Source of the DNA: Vermamoeba vermiformis
Lineage: Eukaryota > Tubulinea > Echinamoebida
DNA length: 64,000 nt
NCBI GenBank assembly: GCA_045837725.1
Contig: JBEWZL010000209.1
Location: 1 to 64,000 of the forward strand
Direction: 5' to 3'
Part shown: positions 46,136 through 56,293 of the stretch, piece after piece
Layout: each line of letters opens with the position of its first letter
Numbering within the stretch: the stretch's first letter is position 1
Position numbers and translations under genes: made by a program
Notes under the pieces: model-generated
The model's input: only the letters and a program-made list of their open reading frames with translations
Databases searched by the model: none
Told to the model about the DNA's origin: nothing

Positions 46136-46740
46136 AAAAATAACAGATCTGTTTTTGGCGAGCCTCTTGATAGTACGTCGAACAAAATTAAAAACAATGA
46201 CCTGTTACTTCGTGTTCCGAAGATTCATCCCTCGGTGCCGCATCCACGTGCTTCAAAAAAAAGAATCACATCGAATCCAACAAAAATTCGTTCGAGTTCA
46301 ATCGTGCAAGAGCTGCCGTTCTGGCGAAGAACGTCGAGAAGTTTCCTATGCTCGTCGTTCAGTAACGAAAGAGTGTGCATTGTGTTTTCACCAGAACGAA
46401 GAGGTCGGTCACGTGTTGTTGGTGAGCGTCGTGGTTCGTGACCGGGACCTTGAGATCAAGTTGTCTGGCAGGCGAACAGATCGTAGAGGACGCTTCTTAT
46501 TCACTGGTCCCAGCTGAAGTCTCGAGGAGGGCAGGCACCGGAACACCGCGTCGTCCAACGGGTAAAATTATCCATTTGTGTTTGCGCGAACGAAAAATAA
46601 GAGAAGACAAGCGAATTGTATTCTTCTCACTCATATAATACCAGAAACGATTTCAGAATTCGGAAAATTACGATTTTGTTCGCAATTAGTCTTCTGTTTT
46701 GAACATACAACAACTATTCATTGTTTGCAGGTGGGTGAAA

Positions 46741-46778
<38 letters not shown>

Positions 46779-46918
46779 CTAATACAACTGATTGGAAAAG
46801 TGAAAATAATATTAAAATATTTCTTCGTTTCGATCTTGATTTTCTGTATTCAAGCGTTGATTTTTCTTCCACAATTTGAATTAAACAGTGCATACATTTC
46901 TGACTATTGTTTCCAGCA
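46136..46918. other. Intergenic region with an AAT microsatellite
   Basis: About 780 bases upstream of both the P450 (minus) and the ankyrin gene (plus). An (AAT)n tract of roughly 12 units occupies 46741-46775. The open frames over 45918-46638 have no protein-like features and overlap P450 exon 1 antisense. A splice acceptor-like TTTCCAG ends just before the ankyrin ATG, so a 5' UTR intron is possible. Confidence 0.5.
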
Positions 46919-48100
46919 ATGAAACGTTATCGACCTCGTCAAGACTCGTTTACCCAAAATGCAAAACGGAGAAAATCTCAACAAACCAACCCACTTATTA
47001 CAGCTGACGTAATTAAGTACTCAATTGTTCCCCTTGGGGCACTAGATTGGTTGAATGTGTCGAAGGAACTTAATCATGTGGCACTGCAATATTTACTGGA
47101 GGATCCAAGAGTACTTGAAAAATCTGACACAGCCTTGTATCGAGCAGGAACAACTTGTAACATAGATATGCTCAATAGATTAATTCACGACAATAGATAC
47201 AACTGTTTATATGTTGACACGCTACAATTAGTGAAAGATAACAAGGCGAGATTAGTTCACTTTCTCAACCACAAATTTTTCACACAGATTGAAAGCGATG
47301 ACATATCAGAGGTCTTGCATGCAGCTGTATTAAATGGCTGGACTGATGTGGTTACACAAATACTTGATCGTTGCCAGGACTCAGTTAACATACTATATTC
47401 TTCAGTACATGCAAAAAAAGCACCTGTGGAGACAATTCGACTTATTATTCACCATCCAAAAATCATATTTGATACAAAAAGAGCGTTACGAATAGCTGTG
47501 CGATATGGAAATGTAGAAGTTGCCAAATCTATTATCGAAAATGCAAGAGTTGATATAAAGCAGGCTATTAAGTTTTTGCACATGGACCACAACACCTTTG
47601 AATTCTTATTAGACAACTATATTGTACCCGAAACTTCAAATACAAGACTGAAGAAAAAGCTGTGGTCTCAAATATTTAAGTCGCATAGTGTTGAATGCCT
47701 TGAGATGGCACTTAACCACCTTGCACTTGATCCAAGCGATGACTCCAACGTAGCTCTTTACGAGGCATGCAAATACAGTTCTACAAATATGATTGAACTG
47801 CTGCTACAAGATGATAGAGTTACACCAACGATTAAACCTTCAAGAAGAAATCCTATTGTAGCTGCTGCAAAGCATCAACGCAAAGATATTGTGGATTTTT
47901 TGATCAACCACCCAAAAATTGATGCTTTATGGCTTAATCAAGCTCTCATATTCTGGGCTCAAAAAAATCATGTAAATGCTGTTTCATTTGTGGTTAATAC
48001 ATACAGTAAGTTTGTTACTGCAAAAGCAAAAGCTGAAGCTATGCAAAGCGCAATTAAACATGATTATACGGATGTAATTGATGTGTTGTTTAATAAATAA
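46919..48100 (+). CDS. Ankyrin-repeat-type protein, single exon
   Basis: ATG 46919 (MKRYRPRQDSFTQNAKRRKS), about 393 residues in one uninterrupted frame. A short basic N-terminus is followed by an F-box-like segment (LITADVIKYSIVPLGALDWL). Degenerate 30-35-residue ankyrin-type repeats follow, with cores such as ALYRAGTTCNIDMLNRLI, ALRIAVRYGNVEVAKSII, ALYEACKYSSTNMIELLLQ and PIVAAAKHQRKDIVDFLI. F-box plus degenerate ankyrin architecture is common in amoebae and in the giant viruses that infect them. Likely role: a substrate adaptor for ubiquitination (inference). It is intronless and looks more AT-rich in codon use than the intron-rich neighbours, which could mean retroposition or horizontal acquisition. 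Confidence 0.82.
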   Translation: MKRYRPRQDSFTQNAKRRKSQQTNPLITADVIKYSIVPLGALDWLNVSKELNHVALQYLLEDPRVLEKSDTALYRAGTTCNIDMLNRLIHDNRYNCLYVDTLQLVKDNKARLVHFLNHKFFTQIESDDISEVLHAAVLNGWTDVVTQILDRCQDSVNILYSSVHAKKAPVETIRLIIHHPKIIFDTKRALRIAVRYGNVEVAKSIIENARVDIKQAIKFLHMDHNTFEFLLDNYIVPETSNTRLKKKLWSQIFKSHSVECLEMALNHLALDPSDDSNVALYEACKYSSTNMIELLLQDDRVTPTIKPSRRNPIVAAAKHQRKDIVDFLINHPKIDALWLNQALIFWAQKNHVNAVSFVVNTYSKFVTAKAKAEAMQSAIKHDYTDVIDVLFNK

Positions 48101-48188
48101 GGTTATTACCTGTTGATATCTTGGGAGCAGTCTTTCGAGGAGCCAGCGAAGAAATACGTGCACTCGTGTTACTATAATTCTCACCTAT

Positions 48189-49880
48189 TTATGCTACGAT
48201 CCATTGATTGAGATACTTATCAATATAACATCGCATGCGACCAACTTGTTGTGGCGTGAATTCATTGGGGCAATCAGGCTAGAATAATAGTCCTTATTAG
48301 TACACGTAAAGCCAACATAAGACTGACACGTACAGTCATTGCAAATGTAAATCCCATGTAATTGTGAATGGGTGTGTTGAACCAGGCTTGACCAGAACAA
48401 TCTTGACCAGGTGGATCCATGCACATCGGATTCATCGGTGAAGGTCGTGTATCAGCACAGAGATCACCGACTAAGTATATTTCCTTATTAGTCAATAAGA
48501 TCGATCGCAGGACAGGTACTCACTCAACATTGAGCCGTTCTGTGACGTTGGATACTGCTTGCCTTCATAACACGGATTTTGACAGCCCGTGCCCGCTCTG
48601 TTAAATATCAGCCACTATAATACTAACACTTAATTATAGGAGGCATCGAGCACTTACTCCGCACCATTGAACACGTGCCACAGCCCGAATGTGTGACCTA
48701 ATTCATGAACGGCAACCTTGCCCTTGAACATCGCGTCGAGGCCACCGAACACGAGGTAGTTGAACAGCGAGCCTTGTTGCACGACAGTGTTGGTGTTGAG
48801 GGTCCAGGGCACGGTCGAATCCGCGAGACAGAACGGACACTCGGCGATGTCTTCGTAGCGCGCAATGTATATGTTGAGCGACTGCGTGCCGTTCACTTGG
48901 ACCACACTCTTCACGACAGATTGATCAATCCATACTATAAAATGGTAGATGCATTAGTATTGAATATATTAATATGATTAGAGATGTTAAAATACCTTTT
49001 AAGGGACTGGCTGGATCGCGACAAGTTGAGACAGATCCGCCCGGCTGACAACAATCGCCATCGTCCCAATTATACTGCTTAAAGTTACACTCTGCATTGC
49101 ACGTGCCATCACCGCGCTGCGAGTGTTTGCAAGGGAATTGTTGGAGAATGTTAACGCAATCACCACCGTCGTACCCAGTGTCCGTTACATTGCAGAATAT
49201 TTGACAGACTCCATCGCCGACCTGTTAAATAGTTACAATGTTGTAATAAGATGACAGTCATATTAATAAAACCTACCATTTGAGGCGCACAAAACGGCAG
49301 AACTTTCCGATCGAACAAAAAAGTCGATGGAACTATCTTTGTACAGGCCGATAAGCTGATATTATACGGATAAAAAGCCTTATTAATAATCTAAAACATG
49401 ATCGATTAGTAATTTGCATTGACTAAGCGTTTAATTATTACCTTGAGCTGCATCTGAGCTTCTCGCTCACTGATTAACGGATTTGAACCATCATCTCGGG
49501 CTATTATATAAACTACAGTATTAATAACCCTCGGAGACAGCTTTTGTTGTTCATAATCGCTCGTGTACTGCAAAACAACAGATGGGTCGTCACAATCCTT
49601 CGTTAGTAAGCATGATGCTCTTTGCAAGCGAATACTCTCACCCCTGTCATATTTGTCGTAATTATTACATTTTTATTTACTTAATATTAAATTTAAAAGA
49701 AAAATTCGGATCTTTTACCTCAGTTGCGAAGAGCACCTGAAATCATAATGCGCAACAACACCTGTATATATATATATAATATAATTTAGTGAATTATTAT
49801 TTCAATGTAGTCATTGTTGGCTTACTCGTTGTAACGATCAAAATGCCAATAATTAAAATGCGTTGCAGCGAAGACAACAT
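48189..49880 (-). CDS. Secreted pappalysin-like metalloprotease (M43) with Notch-type LNR modules
   Basis: Signal peptide MLSSLQRILIIGILIVTTS. Exon 1 ends after ACG A and later exons join in frame. Before the catalytic domain are two LNR modules, GDGVCQIFCNVTDTGYDGGD and GDGTCNAECNFKQYNWDDGD, each with the Cys and Asp pattern that binds calcium. The zinc site is VHELGHTFGLWH (HExxHxxGxxH). The Met-turn region is IHNYMGFTF. The last exon gives PDCPNEFTPQQVGRMRCYI and stops at 48189. About nine exons and 390 residues. M43 pappalysins with LNR modules are extracellular and can act on protein ligands. Target unknown. It converges on the ankyrin gene with an 88-base gap. Confidence 0.88.
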
Positions 49881-50111
49881 CTTACAAGAGCTGCACTACA
49901 ATATGACCTATTGTGCTAATTGATTTGATAATAATGAAGAAAAGATGACCAATGAACTCAATTTGAAGGCTTTGACAGGCCTGAAAATGCCGTAGAAGTT
50001 TGCGCTTGTCATACGTCGTTCATACTAACTTATTAAAGATATTATTAATCCTAATTAATAGCAACAACAACAATAGACCACCACGCTAACGGCAAAGACT
50101 GGAACTACAAA

Positions 50112-50805
50112 ATGTCAAAGGTAAACTCTAATTAGCCACGAATTTATTGATAAAAAGTATATTAATTCCTAATTATATGTATAGAATATTTGGAGTAGTG
50201 TAGCCATAACAGTAGCCCTAATATTCTCTTCCGCAATCTTCGGTGCCGAATCTACTTGGCTTTTGGAGAGGAATTGCAACGGCACCACTATAGCTGGGTG
50301 GGGTGTCTACCTCAATGGTGAATGCGGTAATAGCGACTTTGGCAATCCTGGCTACGGCACGTGTTCCAGCTCGACATTTACGGCCTTCGATTGCCGCGGA
50401 TCTGCTTCCTGTTCTTCTTCATCGTGCACCGCGACGCATGTAACACCATTAGATGTGTGCACTAAAGATAACACCTACTACACGTGCTCTACTAACGATC
50501 CCGATTACTCTTCGTTCGGATCGAGCTACGCAGTCGCGGATGTTTACTCCATGAACGACTGCATCGGCACACCTACAACCATCGTGGCAGGCATATTGAA
50601 CAAGTGCTTGAACTCGCCAGTGAGTGCTGTCAGCTCGTTCAGCTCCGTGTACATCACGTGCTCGAAGGACGGTGTCGCGCAAGTAACGACCTATCAACAG
50701 CGCGATTGTCAACAGCCCATCTCCAGCCCGCTGCAAATCAACACCAACACGTGCACTGACACGCACATTTATCCGCCTTTCTCTGTCTCGTGCTACGGCG
50801 TCTAA
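50112..50805 (+). CDS. Secreted Cys/Ser/Thr-rich protein of unknown function
   Basis: Exon 1 is ATGTCAAAG, then a 65-bp intron, then a long exon starting NIWSSVAITVALIFSSAIFG, a signal peptide. The mature part, about 190 residues, is rich in Cys (about 16), Ser and Thr, with patterns such as CRGSASCSSSSC, DCIGTPTTIVAGILNKCL and DCQQPI. It has no C-terminal hydrophobic segment, so it is probably released. The fold resembles small disulphide-rich secreted proteins of amoebae, but I recognise no named family. Confidence 0.75.
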
Positions 50806-50991
50806 ATAAACGGACTTACTTGGCTTACATTCTCCGATCCTTTCTTAGGTGAAGGAAAACTTCCTGTGTAATGTCGTATTTCAGTTCTTACTCGGCTCAT
50901 TGGAAGGGATCGCTATCATGAACCTTTGACACGATGAAATTGACCAATCAACTTCAATGATCAATGTTTATTTTGCAGCACCAATTGTGAC

Positions 50992-52715
50992 TTAGAACAA
51001 AGTGAGAACTAGTGCTAAACTGGCCACAGATGAAATGACCGAAGCGCTGCTGACAGTGTTAGTTCCGGGAGTGACTGTAATTGCAGGAACAGCTGAAGGC
51101 GGAACAGGGCAGGCCAGAGTTGAAGAGCACGTGACTGTGGGTGACAAAACTCTGTCGAACTCGAAAGTCACTGCCAACGAATTGTTTTTGTATGCGAGGC
51201 CCGAAACTGATGCTTTAACATCATATCCACTGCACTGATTGATCTCGAATGCATCGGTGTTTGACACGTCAAATTGACAGGTTGACACTTCGACATCAAA
51301 ACACGTGGCATTGATGGGTGCAAAGAGGCAACGAGGCACAGTGTAGAAATGATAGCTCACGACGCTGTTGGCGTAGGTTGCAAGTGTTGCTACGACGTGG
51401 TTGTTAGTGACACCAACGGCAGTACCAAAGCTACCGAAGTCGGGAGTGTGAGCCGTTGCTAGCGCGTTCCACGTGTTGTTGGTACGGCGAACGACCAATA
51501 AGTTTCCGAGGGCCTCATTAGCGACACCCTGCACTGGCGCATTGATCACGACCGTGTTGGCATCGATCGCTGCAATTCCACCGCCGATGCCAAGGTTTAA
51601 CTGAGTACTAGTAAGACCGACTTCATAGCCAGTGATGATTTGGTACTTCCACTCGTCGTTGACCTTGGTGGTGAACACGATGAAGCCAGGTGTGGGCGTG
51701 TTGTTGAAAGTGGAGTGTGAATAGACTACAATCAGCGAGTCGTAGCCGTTGTAGTATATACTGAACGATGAAACCACTTGAATGACAGGCGGGGCAAAGA
51801 CAAAAGTGTCGTTCAACAGCCAGGAGCCATCCGGTTGACGGGCGTGGATCAAGCAGCGAACATTTTGCGAGACGTTGAAGAAGACCAAGAAATTGTCGCT
51901 GATATGAACGACCTTGTCTTCGCTACTAGAACCGAGAAAACTCAGAGCGGCTAATTTTTTCGGGAGTGGAATCCACGATCCGTTGGACTGCAACACGAGG
52001 GAAGTGAAGTTGTTCGTCTGATCCAAGAACACAATCGTGTCGTCTGATAGCAGAGTAGTGTACTGCATCGATGTTTGTTGAATGGTAGTGAAGTTAACCA
52101 CGTTGTCGTTCGCATCCAGCCTGAACAACTCGATAACGGGTTCGGCACTTGATTGTCCTCCCATCCACTTGCCGTTATTGAAAACTGCAACAGGGAAGGG
52201 GCTTTGCGTAGGAACAGTGGCCACTTTGGCGTATTGGCCGTTCTTTTCACGATACACAAACCAAGCAGATGCAGAATTGTTTGTCGAATCCAGATAGGTA
52301 CCCCAAGTAACCACCGTATCGCCATGGAAAGCAGTTCTATAATATGGATAGTAGAGACCATTGAAGCCTTGGGAGTTGTTTAAAGCTTGCAAGCTCTATG
52401 AAAAATGTATTAGGCAACGGATTTAAAAACGGTTGAAATGTATAAAAACTGCGCAATAAAATTAAATAAAAAATCCTCCAGAATGGTGATGTGATCTTAT
52501 TTTGGCCTACCGCCCGATGAAAGCGATTTTTTCTTGATTGTTCTATCAAATCAAAAATATTCGAGTTATGATTAGGCAGTTAACAGGTTAAATAACAAGT
52601 CTTTTGTCCAGTAAAGCTCCTGAAACAGGTTTAAAAATATAGTATTACGTACGACAAGATCAGCTGCAACATAAACGGAAAGTGAAGCAAGGAACAAAAT
52701 AAATAATTTCAACAT
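50992..52715 (-). CDS. GPI-anchored-type surface glycoprotein with propeller-like repeats
   Basis: Signal peptide MLKLFILFLASLSVYVAA (ATG 52715), an intron with donor GTACGT, then a long exon from about 52394. Residues 30-330 consist of alternating beta-strand segments with recurring W-x-P or Trp-containing turns (GSWIPLPKKL, GSWLLNDTFV, NDEWKYQII, NTWNALATAH). This suggests a beta-propeller, which is inferred. Many Asn-glycosylation sites. A Cys-rich segment follows (PRCLFAPINATCFDVEVSTC), and the C-terminus SSVASLALVLTLF is a typical GPI signal. About 480 residues. Whether a small exon (ELYWTKDL-type, 52576-52634) is included is unclear. No named family recognised. Confidence 0.72.
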
Positions 52716-53589
52716 TCTTGATCCAATCTCAACAAAAAAAAATGCTTTTGTTGTTGTTGGTTCGATTGAAACACAATAAATAATTCTTGCAGCTTGATAG
52801 GCTTTTATATTTAATGGCGGCGCACAGTGACACTTTGACATAATCTCCGCGTTATATCTGCCGTTGTACTGGTGCACTTATCAATCAATTGCTGATTCTG
52901 CATCGTTGCTGTACACCAATTCATTAATTTCTCATAATATTTGCATTAAGATCAACGGTATAATATGATTTTAAGTATTTTTCAAAGAATTATCGGTGCA
53001 ACAAAACTAACGCCCGGATGTATTTCCGTTTCAACCGGGGATAGCGGTATTGTTTTTCGCAAAGACTGTACGAATACACGTTGCGAACGCACAAGAACAG
53101 AATTCCAGGGTTTCTTGAACATTTGGGATTAATCGCACCGGAATACAGTTGACTATTGAACGACTGTCAACGTGTGTACGACTCGTGCACAATAGTCCAC
53201 GTAATAAACTCAATCAAGACTATGCGTAGTTGGAAATCAGCATAGTCAGCTATTTACAACTGTTGCTACGGACAGTACAACGAGTTGCAAAAGCTTGGAA
53301 TTCCACCGAGTCCTGTCACCTGTCATATTAAATCATTCATCGTCACGTGACTGACATTCCCGGAGTATTCCTTTAATTAGTCTTAGCTAGCGATCAGATT
53401 TCTTGTAGCAGTAGTAAGATATTACATTCTGAAAATACTAATTAAAGTCTGCAAACAGATCAGGAAACGAAACTACAGCCAACCCCTAATATTTAAATCT
53501 CGTTTGCATCTTCGCGTTTACGATGGCCCAAAATTAATATAATTAACCTTTAAATATATAACATTACGCACCAATTCCTCGCAAATACT
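52716..53589. other. Intergenic region, no gene seen
   Basis: About 870 bases between the surface glycoprotein start and the 3' end of the third P450. No splice-joined or single open frame reads like protein, no RNA gene was recognised, and the sequence is AT-rich toward 53,400-53,590. Confidence 0.5.
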
Positions 53590-55847
53590 TTAAAGTTTTC
53601 TTGGCGTCAAATGAACAAACAAGCCAGTCCTATTGGATTGAGTTATTAATACTATTAATATAATTATTGGTCCTTACTTTGGCTTTTGAGTGGTTGCAAA
53701 GAACGGAACTACTTCTCGACTCGGATCCAATTTCCAGTCAAAGTACTTGGCCAATGTACTCAGCACTGCGCGCATCTCAATCTTTGCAAAGGTCTGGCCG
53801 ATACCTGAAGTAACAACAACGATGGTGTCAAACAACAACGACGATGATGATATCTTTTGATGACACGTGTCACTCACAGTTTCTGGGACCAGCACTGAAC
53901 GGCAGGAACTTGGGGTAATGTGATTGGTTGTTGGCGAAGCGCTCGGGGTCAAATTTTTCGTGCTATTAACGCACGTTAGTACCGTCAAGTATTTGCTAGC
54001 ATTTACGTACATCAGCAAAACTGCGTTCATTGTGATTGAGCAGGTGAAGAGGTACCCACACAGAAGTGCCTTTGGGAATGAAATACTCGCCGAATTGAAC
54101 GTCCTTTGTTAACTCTCGCACTGATTGACCATTATTAGTACAAAAGATACCACGGACTGCATTAATTGGCACTTACACGACCCACCAGGCGCGACACTCA
54201 TGAGCCGCATGCTCTCTTTCACCACCATATCTAGCACTGTCATTTGCGACAAGTCATCGTACGAGGGATAGTCCTTGTTTTGCAGCACCTAACATTAGAA
54301 GGGTTAATTGCCGGGTACATTAAAGTCGCGTACAGTGTCCATTTCGTTTTGCACTCTCTTCTGCCACATCGGGTGTTGGCAAAGATGATACACGGCCCAC
54401 GTCATTGCTGTGGAGAATAGATTATGACACGTGTCAAGTATTCAAGTGACATTTTGACACTTACAGTGCGCGGTAGTCTCGTGACCAGCGACTAAGAAAG
54501 TAACATTTTCGCTGATAATCTCTTCCTCGGTCATCTTCTTGCCAGTCTCGGGGTCCTCAGCTTTGATCATCATGTTCAACAGATCGTTCTTGGTGGCCAA
54601 GGCCTCAGGGTTGTTACGCCTGTCGTCCAAACACTTCAATGCCAAACCACGCACCATCTTTTTAGCCTTTTGAAGTCGCATGTTCGCGAAGATATTTAAT
54701 CGGTGGCCAATAGGATTCACTGAACGGCGCTCGACTTCGTGCAACAACATCGACATGGCTTCAAGCGCGTCTTTATTGGCACCGTGTAGTGCATGGTAAT
54801 TGACGCCGAATGCAGCTGATGTCAAAATGTCCTGAGAATGACACGTGTCAACAAGTGACCAGCAAATAATGTCGATGAAAAGGAACTTACAAGTGCTACC
54901 TTCTGCAAAATGTCATTGATGTTGATTGGTGTTTTGGTTGAATCGTGTTCGAGCAAATATTTCTTGAGCGCACCGAGCTCTTCGACCATCAGCGGGTACA
55001 TGCCTTTAATAGCAGTGGTGCTGAACATGGGGTTCATCAACTTGCGCTGTCGGTGCCAGTATTCACCTGCAAATGAAGCATAAACAAGACATTACTAACA
55101 TCAGCAGCCTCGTACCATCAGACAGGAACACATCGTTGTCGTTCACAATTCTGAACGGATCGTACATCGCTCCTTTGCGGTCGAATGATAGTGCCTCGGC
55201 AATGTACTATACGAAACATGATATTAGCAATCTATGAATGCCGATCCGAGTGAGCTCGCTAAATCCGGATGCAGATCCAAATTCTTTAGTCCTACGGTGG
55301 ACAATAAATACAATAGACGTACCTTAGGATCAGTGACCATCACTACGTCATTAGTTAACAGTCCTCGTCTAATGAGAATCATATCGCCGTAATGCGCGTG
55401 AAGTTGCTCGAAGCTGTACATCGGATTGCCTTCTTCTTGATCCGTGGCCAGCAGCGCGAGACCTCCGACAATAGCACTCGTGGGATAGGGGCCTATAAGA
55501 GCAATGCCATAATGAGCAAGTTATTGAGATCGAGATCGACGATGTACAAAAATTTTAGGCTAAGAGGGAGTCTAAATTCATAATGCAAATATAATCGTAT
55601 TATCGCTCTTTACCTGGAATATTTTTCTTCCATTTGGGCTCAAAGGCAACCAACTAAGATAAGTTGTTAAAATTGAACTAAATTATAACAAATATTTGGT
55701 AGCCAATTATCATAAATAAAATACTACGAATGCAATTATTGGAAGATGATGATATATAATTTGAATACTTACCAGCCAAATAATTATTTTTGGCAGCACG
55801 AAGTATAAAAATACAATTCCGCCCAGACCAATAAGTAGTGGCGACAT
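53590..55847 (-). CDS. Cytochrome P450 monooxygenase (third of three), paralogue of the second
   Basis: ATG 55847, anchor MSPLLIGLGGIVFLYFVLPK, mini-exon VAFEPKWKKNIPG, hinge PYPTSAIVGGLAL. The I-helix is LVAGHETTAH, and the haem loop FSAGPRNC-IGQTFAKIEM is split by an intron as in its paralogue. The last exon TGLFVHLTPRKL ends at 53590. About 11 exons and 490 residues. Exon order and intron positions match the P450 at 43824-46135, showing a duplication with some 7.5 kb of other genes now lying between the copies. Three introns contain the perfect palindrome TGACACGTGTCA (53861-53872, 54425-54436, 54839-54850). The substrate is unknown. The substrate-recognition regions differ more than the haem region does. 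Confidence 0.9.
53861..53872. promoter_or_regulatory. Intronic palindrome TGACACGTGTCA (third P450, haem-loop intron)
   Basis: A perfect copy right at the donor side of the intron that splits the haem loop. In the second P450 the same place holds TGACATGTGTCA (44152-44163). Confidence 0.6.
54425..54436. promoter_or_regulatory. Intronic palindrome TGACACGTGTCA (third P450, I-helix intron)
   Basis: A perfect copy in the intron after the I-helix, the orthologous position to 44725-44736 in the second P450. Confidence 0.6.
54839..54850. promoter_or_regulatory. Intronic palindrome TGACACGTGTCA (third P450, upstream intron)
   Basis: A perfect copy just upstream of a 3' splice site. The second P450 has TGACACGCGTCA (45196-45207) in its matching intron. 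Confidence 0.6.
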
Positions 55848-56293
55848 TTCTGAGTACGAGTGTATAAATATTATGTGTACAATGCAATTTATGTCGCTCT
55901 CATAAGAGATTGGTCTGGTGTTGGTTTCAGTTTCAAAAAAATGTTTAATGATCACAACACGCACGAACATTTCTTTTATTTTGGCTCAACAGTGCTTAAT
56001 AATGACAATGGAACATATTAATAATAGTATGAGCACAAGCGGAGAGGATCACGCAACGTAAGAGCATCCTTTTTTTCGAAAACTCGTAGGCCTGGTTGGA
56101 TTATTTAATCTAATATTCCATATGCTTATAATTAAATTAGCATTTCGCGGTACAAGTTTTAATCCTCGCAATTATCATTATAAATTAAGCGCGGGAAATC
56201 TATTTTTCGATCGAGGTCTCGTGCTCGAGTTTTGATTTGTGTTGACGTCAGACACGTTATTTTATCCCCTAATATTTATTACTCGTACCACAA
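55848..56293. promoter_or_regulatory. Divergent promoter region of the third P450 and the coiled-coil gene
   Basis: About 450 AT-rich bases between two outward-facing start codons. No coding frame is supported and no motif is recognised. Confidence 0.4.

Noticed and set aside
45918-46517. 199-codon plus frame
   Set aside because: Covers the antisense of P450 exons 1-2 and an intergenic stretch. Composition is not protein-like and the minus-strand P450 anchor exon is well supported.
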